Assembly (NCBI GenBank): GCA_009781475.1
Contig: WQYB01000019.1
Coordinates: 1-38,584 of the forward strand
Length of the DNA: 38,584 bases
Source of the DNA: Treponema sp.
GTDB lineage: Bacteria; Spirochaetota; Spirochaetia; Treponematales; Breznakiellaceae
Direction of reading: 5' to 3'
A model generated the notes under the pieces. That model saw only the letters and a program-made list of their open reading frames with translations. It searched no databases and had not been told where the DNA came from. Below are positions 34,055-38,584 of the stretch, one piece after another. Position 1 is the stretch's first letter; each line of letters begins with the position of its first letter. The position numbers and the translations under genes were made by a program.

Positions 34055-34851
34055 TTATCTAACGCCAGCCATTCAAAACCTTTTGTAAAATATTCATTCC
34101 AATAATCCATGTCATGACCGCCGTTACTTTCGATATATTCGACATTTACATTACGTTCGATTAAAAATTTATGAAAACGCCTGTTAGTTTCCAATAAAAA
34201 ATCATCGATTCCGCAAGCCATATATATTTTTGGAATACTTATCTTTTGCTGAAGCAATTTTTCTACAAGAGTTTCAGGGTTATTATCGCTTTTTATTACT
34301 TTATCAAGATCGCCGAAAAAATTACGGTAGTAATGATAATTTCCTAAACCGTTCCTGTCACTATCACCAGGTTTCATATCAGCAATATCATGTACAATCA
34401 ACGCCGAAGATAATGCGACAATCTTGCCGAAGGTATCAGGGTAGGCAAGCCCTGTACGAATAGCGCCAAAACCACCCATCGAAAGCCCGCTTATATATGT
34501 ATCTTCATTAGTTTTGCAAAGCCCAAAAGTTTTTCTTATGTATTCAATTAACTCTGACCCAACAAATGTTCCGTATTTTCCCGATGTAGCTTCCATGTCA
34601 AGGTAAAAGCTGTTTTCCGCGGAAGGAAATACCAAAGCAAAATTAAATTTTTCGGCAAGTTCATACATAGTAGTCCAGCCTTTCCCCCAACCTGTATAAC
34701 CATGTAATACAAATACTGTTTTTAAATTCCTGTCATAATATGGGTTATGTTCTCTTGGTATATCAGTTCGAAAATCATTTGGTATATACATTTCAAACGC
34801 TACAGTGCGAACCAAAGAATTGGAAAAAAACTCAATTTTGATATTTGCCAT
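34051..34851 (-). CDS. Putative esterase (alpha/beta-hydrolase, esterase D family)
   Basis: The 266-aa protein is a serine hydrolase of the esterase D/tributyrin esterase type: oxyanion loop FVLHGYTGWG (H50-G51), nucleophile S124 in SGLSMGGFGA, acid in ACGIDDFLLE (about 210) and H246 in NGGHDMDYW. No signal peptide is present, so it is cytoplasmic. Related enzymes cleave short-chain acyl esters, such as acetylated sugars or feruloyl groups. AAGGAG precedes the ATG. It is the first gene of a two-gene unit with the J-domain protein. Confidence 0.88.
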   Translation of the reverse strand: MANIKIEFFSNSLVRTVAFEMYIPNDFRTDIPREHNPYYDRNLKTVFVLHGYTGWGKGWTTMYELAEKFNFALVFPSAENSFYLDMEATSGKYGTFVGSELIEYIRKTFGLCKTNEDTYISGLSMGGFGAIRTGLAYPDTFGKIVALSSALIVHDIADMKPGDSDRNGLGNYHYYRNFFGDLDKVIKSDNNPETLVEKLLQQKISIPKIYMACGIDDFLLETNRRFHKFLIERNVNVEYIESNGGHDMDYWNEYFTKGFEWLALDN

Positions 34852-34983
34852 TTGTTAATGCTCCTTAATTAATTATTTCTTTGTATTTAATTTTAGCCTG
34901 TTATAGATAAATATTACAAGTAATATAAAAATGGCTTGATTAATAAAAGTAATTATTTTATTGTTAAAAAACAGGAGCAAAAC

Positions 34984-35620
34984 ATGAAAGTCATAGCTGT
35001 AAACGGAAGTCCCAGAAAAAAATGGAATACGCATATCCTTTTGGAAAAAGCTCTTGAAGGCGCGAAAGAAATGGGAGCCCAAACGGAATTGATAAATCTT
35101 TACGATATAAACTTTAAAGGCTGCACAAGCTGTTTTGCCTGTAAATTAAAAGGTGTTACTATCAGCAAATGCGCCATGAAAGACGAACTGGAACCAATCC
35201 TGCAAAAAATCTGCGAATGTGACGCTCTTTTATTGGGTTCTCCTGTATATTTCAATTGTGTAACAGGAGAGAATGAGGTCATTTTTGGAACGCCTATTTT
35301 TTCCTTATTCTTCATACGAATTAAAACCATCCACCTTCGGAAAAAATATAAAAACAGCATTTATCTACACAATGAATGTACCGTTTTTTGCCCTACCCTT
35401 AATCGGCTACAACAAACTGTTTCGTTATTTTAAAAGAAGAATGAAACATGTATTTGGCAATTCAGAATATTTATTATCAACATCAACGTATCAATTTGAC
35501 GATTACAGTAAATACGCGATGACTATTATTAAGGGAGAAAACAGGGTTAAAAGGCGAAAGAAGATTTTTCCAAAAGACTGTCAAAAAGCGTTTTTACTTG
35601 GCAAGAGATTGTGTAAGTGA
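34984..35620 (+). pseudogene. Flavodoxin-fold NAD(P)H-dependent FMN reductase, frameshifted
   Basis: GGAG precedes the ATG at 34984. The first frame reads MKVIAVNGSPRKKWNTHILL, the FMN phosphate loop of this family, then GCTSCFACKLKG and LLLGSPVYFNCVTGE near codon 96. There the family sequence (MRSFLERLFFP, then TMNVPFF and STSTYQFDDYSKYAM up to FPKDCQKAFLLGKRL) continues in another frame from the ATG at 35273 to a TGA at 35620. Two extra bases at GGAGAGAATG around 35268-35272 explain the shift. The first frame alone runs on for about 55 unrelated residues to 35433. Unless the sequence is wrong the enzyme is lost, although both halves remain well preserved, suggesting a recent event. Confidence 0.82.
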
Positions 35621-36171
35621 TGGAATATAAAAGAAAATATCCATTATTTTCGGCTTGCGGATTAAACTGCGGATTATGCCCTCGTTATTATACCGACGGC
35701 GATTCAAGATGTCCCGGCTGCGGCGGTGAAGGTTTCAGCGAAAAACATTGTTCTTGTTCGATTTTACCTTGCATTCAACGTAAGGGGTTGGAATATTGTT
35801 ATCTTTGCGATGAATTCCCATGCAAGAAATACGATAAATGGGATAAAGATTCATTTATAACACACCAAAATATGATGAAAGATTTTGAAAAAGCAAAAAC
35901 TATTGGTATTAGCGCTTATAAAAAAGAACTCAACGAAAAAATAAAAATCCTGGAAGATTTACTGGCAAACTATAATGACGGCAGACGCAAAAGCTTTTAC
36001 TGTATAACCGTTAATTTATTGGAATTGAGTGATGTAAAATATGTATTAAATCAAATAAAAAAGGAAACAAAATCAGACAATTTAACTATAAAAGAAAAAT
36101 CATCGATTGCGGTAAAATTATTTGAAACGCTTGCAAAAGAAAAAAATATAATATTAAAATTGAGGAAATGA
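35620..36171 (+). CDS. DUF3795 Cys-rich protein
   Basis: The 183-aa protein has an N-terminal zinc or iron-sulfur type cluster of Cys: ACGLNCGLCPRY, RCPGCGG, HCSCSILPC, and YCYLCDEFPC, the pattern of DUF3795. The rest is helical and lysine-rich. Its function is not known. The ATG overlaps the TGA of the broken flavin reductase frame (TGATG), so it was probably translated by coupling; the frameshift could alter its expression. Confidence 0.82.
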   Translation: MEYKRKYPLFSACGLNCGLCPRYYTDGDSRCPGCGGEGFSEKHCSCSILPCIQRKGLEYCYLCDEFPCKKYDKWDKDSFITHQNMMKDFEKAKTIGISAYKKELNEKIKILEDLLANYNDGRRKSFYCITVNLLELSDVKYVLNQIKKETKSDNLTIKEKSSIAVKLFETLAKEKNIILKLRK

Positions 36172-36173
36172 TT

Positions 36174-36296
36174 ATGGAAATAACCAGTGGCATAAAACCT
36201 ATCGGGAAGTTTTTACCTGTTATATTTTTGGTTAGCAATAAAAAGCGAATTAATGACGGGATTAAGATTTTGTTGTATAAACAGGGGTTGAAGTAG
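36174..36296 (+). CDS. Possible 40-aa peptide after DUF3795
   Basis: GAGGA seven bases before the ATG opens 40 codons (start MEITSGIKPIGKFL, end INDGIKILLYKQGLK). A short hydrophobic run (FLPVIFLV) and a basic tail are visible. It may be a real small protein or the trimmed end of a longer gene; I recognise no family. Confidence 0.35.
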   Translation: MEITSGIKPIGKFLPVIFLVSNKKRINDGIKILLYKQGLK

Positions 36297-36307
36297 GATT
36301 GGGGAAG

Positions 36308-36712
36308 TTATTCCAAAACAGGCTGCCAAGTTACGCCAAATTTATCTGTAACCCAGGCTACTTTCCTAAACTGCAAAAAAGGCTCTTCCTTCATCATAAC
36401 AACACCGTCTTTTGCCAAGCCGTCAAAAATAATATCAAACTCCGATTCATCTTTACAATTTAAATAAAATGATGTAGTCCAGCTAAAAGACGGACATTCA
36501 TATTCGGCATTCATATCCATGAACATAATTGTCTGTCCCATAAATGACAGCTTGCCATTCATCACTTTTCCAACATCGCCGCGATCTCCATCTCCAAAAT
36601 AGACGATTGATTCGATCTTTGCGCCGGGCAGAGTTGCAGCGTAAAATTTCATCGCTTCTTCTGCATTCCCGTGAAATGTTAGAAATGGCATGAAGTTATT
36701 GGTTTGGTTCAT
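36308..36712 (-). CDS. PhnB/VOC-superfamily protein
   Basis: The 134-aa protein has the paired beta-alpha-beta-beta-beta layout of the glyoxalase/VOC fold in its PhnB-like form: PFLTFHGNAEEAMKFYA at the start, GQTIMFMDMN in the middle, FYLNCKDESEFDIIFDGLAKDG and the end WVTDKFGVTWQPV. PhnB-like members have no agreed function, and metal ligands are often lacking. GGAG precedes the ATG. It is a single gene, convergent with DUF3795 and divergent from the helicase. Confidence 0.88.
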   Translation of the reverse strand: MNQTNNFMPFLTFHGNAEEAMKFYAATLPGAKIESIVYFGDGDRGDVGKVMNGKLSFMGQTIMFMDMNAEYECPSFSWTTSFYLNCKDESEFDIIFDGLAKDGVVMMKEEPFLQFRKVAWVTDKFGVTWQPVLE

Positions 36713-36837
36713 AGGTGGTCTCCGTTTATTAATAAATTATATAATTCTACTAGAACATACAAGACATTTAATAACCAATTGTACTTAACACAGGGATTTT
36801 TTTGTAATTTTCGCTTTTTATATGGGTGATATTAGGG

Positions 36838-36843
36838 TATAAT
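36838..36843 (+). promoter_or_regulatory. -10 box ahead of the helicase gene
   Basis: A perfect TATAAT lies 53 bases before the ATG; the -35 region is only T-rich. A GGGG ribosome site lies nine bases before the ATG at 36897. Confidence 0.45.
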
Positions 36844-36896
36844 GAAAATTACATGAAAAAGGGTTTAATTAAGAATACTAACAGGGGATCATATAA

Positions 36897-38584
36897 ATGT
36901 CGATGGTGTTTCCAGAAGAAGTGAAATGTCCGCTCTGTAAAGAGAAATTCGAATATATGTCGGAAATTTCACATACTATCTTTGGGCATAACCTAGATTT
37001 TAAGCCTTTTGGAGCTGCCATAATACCGACAAATATACCAAAATGTCCGAAATGTAAGTTTGTATTTATTGATAAGTATTTTAAGAAAAAGGAAATAGAC
37101 AAGTTAAAAGAGATTTTTGAAAAGTATAATTTTTATAAGAAAGAGCCTGATATGCCTGATTATTATTATCTGGCTAGACAATGCGAAACACTTGAAAGAA
37201 AACCTGATGATATAATTTATTATTTTAATTGTGCTATTTGGGAACTATCAACGAACCCGCAGGGTGAAGTTTCTAGAGCAGATGATAAAAAGAAACATTT
37301 TAGACAGATTGCAGAAATTGTTTTTGAATATATAGAAAAAACTGATAAAGAAAATAAAAATTATATTTATAGGCTTATAAAATTAGACTACCTTAGAAGA
37401 TTAAAAGAATTTAGTGATGCAAAAAAACTTATACTTGAACTTGTAGAGGATAAAACATTTCCAGAAAAATATATGCCTGTTTTAGACAAGCAGTATGATT
37501 TGATTAAAAATGAAAATACCAGTGAACATGAAATGCCGGAATTAAAGAAAAAAGAAGATGTAAAAGAGCCAGAAACACAAATAAAGAAAGAAAAACCGTT
37601 TATACCCATTAAACCAGTACTCCCACTCAAAATATTTTTATCAGAAACTTTTGATTATGGAAAAGCTAATGAAAATCAGAAGATGGCAATTTCCACTACC
37701 GAAGGTCCAGTTCTTATTACCGCAGGTCCGGGTACTGGCAAAACTTTTACTCTTGTGCAGAGGGCGTTACTTCTTATACAGGAAAAAGACGTAAAACCAG
37801 AAGAAATTTTAATGGCGACTTTTACAGAGAAAGCCGCTAAAGAACTTGTTACCAGAATTAGTAATACTTTGTTAAAAAAGAATATTCTGCTTAATCTGAA
37901 AGAAATGTATATAGGTACTTTTCACTCAATATGCTTACGATTTATAAAAGAGAACCTTGAATACTCTACGATTAAGAAAAATTATCGTACACTAGATGAT
38001 TTTGACCAGAAGTATACGATAATGCGGAAGATAAAACTATTTGAAAATATTGATAATTTCCATTTGGTTATAGAAGAAAAAATGGGGATATGGGATAAAG
38101 CAGCAAAGATTTGCCAATATGTGAATAATTTGTCGGAGGAATTAGTAGACCCTAATGATTTGAAAAAAGACAGCAGACCAGAAATCAAGGCATTAGGTGA
38201 AATAATGGAAACTTATAATTCCATTCTTGATGAAGGTAATTTGATGGATTTTTCGAAGTTGCAAACAGAAGCGTATAATTTAATATTGAATAACCCTGCT
38301 GTACTGGAAAAATTACAGAGTAAGATAAAGTATTTAATGATTGATGAGTACCAAGATACAAACTATATACAGGAAAGAATAGTATTTTTATTAGGTAATA
38401 AATCAGGGAATATCTGTGTCGTTGGTGATGATGATCAAGGGTTGTATCGTTTTAGAGGGGCTACAATCAGGAATATACTTGAGTTTCCAAGCCGTTTTGA
38501 AACAGGTTGTGTTCAAATACCTTTGATTGTTAATTACCGTTCAAACAGCGATATAGTTGGTTTTTATAATGACTGGATTGAAAA
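36897..38584 (+). CDS. DUF2225-like zinc module fused to a UvrD/Rep superfamily I helicase (3' end outside window)
   Basis: One uninterrupted frame of 562 codons runs off the right edge. Residues 1-60 hold two Cys pairs (C11/C14 in CPLC, C50/C53 in CPKC), as in DUF2225 proteins. Residues of about 60-190 are helical and TPR-like, followed by a Lys/Glu/Pro linker to about 250. The rest is a UvrD-type helicase: motif I GPGTGKT at 277-283, Ia ATFTEKAAKEL, IGTFHSICLRF, Walker B DEYQD at 483-487, motif III VVGDDDQGLYRFRG and motif IV NYRS. All ATPase residues so far are intact. UvrD-type proteins unwind DNA in repair and in several phage-defence systems. I do not know this N-terminal fusion; the missing end may carry a nuclease. 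Confidence 0.88.
   Translation, partial: MSMVFPEEVKCPLCKEKFEYMSEISHTIFGHNLDFKPFGAAIIPTNIPKCPKCKFVFIDKYFKKKEIDKLKEIFEKYNFYKKEPDMPDYYYLARQCETLERKPDDIIYYFNCAIWELSTNPQGEVSRADDKKKHFRQIAEIVFEYIEKTDKENKNYIYRLIKLDYLRRLKEFSDAKKLILELVEDKTFPEKYMPVLDKQYDLIKNENTSEHEMPELKKKEDVKEPETQIKKEKPFIPIKPVLPLKIFLSETFDYGKANENQKMAISTTEGPVLITAGPGTGKTFTLVQRALLLIQEKDVKPEEILMATFTEKAAKELVTRISNTLLKKNILLNLKEMYIGTFHSICLRFIKENLEYSTIKKNYRTLDDFDQKYTIMRKIKLFENIDNFHLVIEEKMGIWDKAAKICQYVNNLSEELVDPNDLKKDSRPEIKALGEIMETYNSILDEGNLMDFSKLQTEAYNLILNNPAVLEKLQSKIKYLMIDEYQDTNYIQERIVFLLGNKSGNICVVGDDDQGLYRFRGATIRNILEFPSRFETGCVQIPLIVNYRSNSDIVGFYNDWIE

Noticed and set aside
33396-38584. Genomic island inserted at tRNA-Leu
   Set aside because: I looked for a second copy of the tRNA 3' end to the right and found none inside the window, and no integrase is present on this side. 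It could still lie beyond the edge.

Overview
The window is AT-rich bacterial chromosome and most likely comes from a treponeme-like spirochaete. The signs are many secreted beta-barrels and lipoproteins with spirochaete-style lipoboxes, a fused aroD-aroE gene, a paralogous EF-G, a methyl-accepting chemotaxis protein with no C-terminal CheR pentapeptide, a VanY-type peptidase, and frequent TTG and GTG starts. The assignment rests on protein character and remembered gene families, not on a search.

Left edge (1-502): the start of a tyrosine-recombinase-like gene runs off the window. It sits beside an initiator tRNA, with a hairpin-dense non-coding block between them. Minus-strand block (549-6650): a DUF3352-like/beta-propeller envelope protein broken by a frameshift, a TPR lipoprotein, pyruvate kinase and a PrsW-like membrane protease. 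Next come a divergent regulatory module (a 52-aa protein and an XRE repressor), a TrmH methyltransferase, and a second XRE regulator divergent from a surface operon (GYF_2 beta-barrel plus two lipoproteins). After a 630-base non-coding stretch carrying a duplicated piece of trmH, there is a membrane protein, then NIF3, lspA and a small membrane protein.

Middle (13.5-24 kb): an outer-membrane barrel, a repeat-rich intergenic region, a LysM/M23 endopeptidase, a membrane protein with a very long acidic tail ending in an AT-hook, a conserved unknown, a secreted protein made of two copies of one domain, further envelope proteins including two tiny membrane peptides, then aroDE and rpiA.

Metabolic and translation block (24-33.5 kb): XRE-cupin regulator, AMP-forming acyl-CoA synthetase and citrate synthase read as one operon for acid activation into citrate-type chemistry. 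Convergent to it are an EF-G paralogue translationally coupled to an M15 peptidase. A YjbQ protein and a chemotaxis receptor follow, then tRNA-Leu(CAA).

Right edge (33.5-38.6 kb): an accessory-looking stretch with a J-domain protein, an esterase, a frameshifted flavin reductase, a DUF3795 protein and a PhnB/VOC protein. Last is a large open gene that runs off the window. It joins a DUF2225-like zinc module to a UvrD/Rep superfamily I helicase and is the strongest candidate here for an undescribed system. Recurrent themes are stop/start overlaps, three promoters placed so that transcription would begin at the start codon, and several families of intergenic hairpins.
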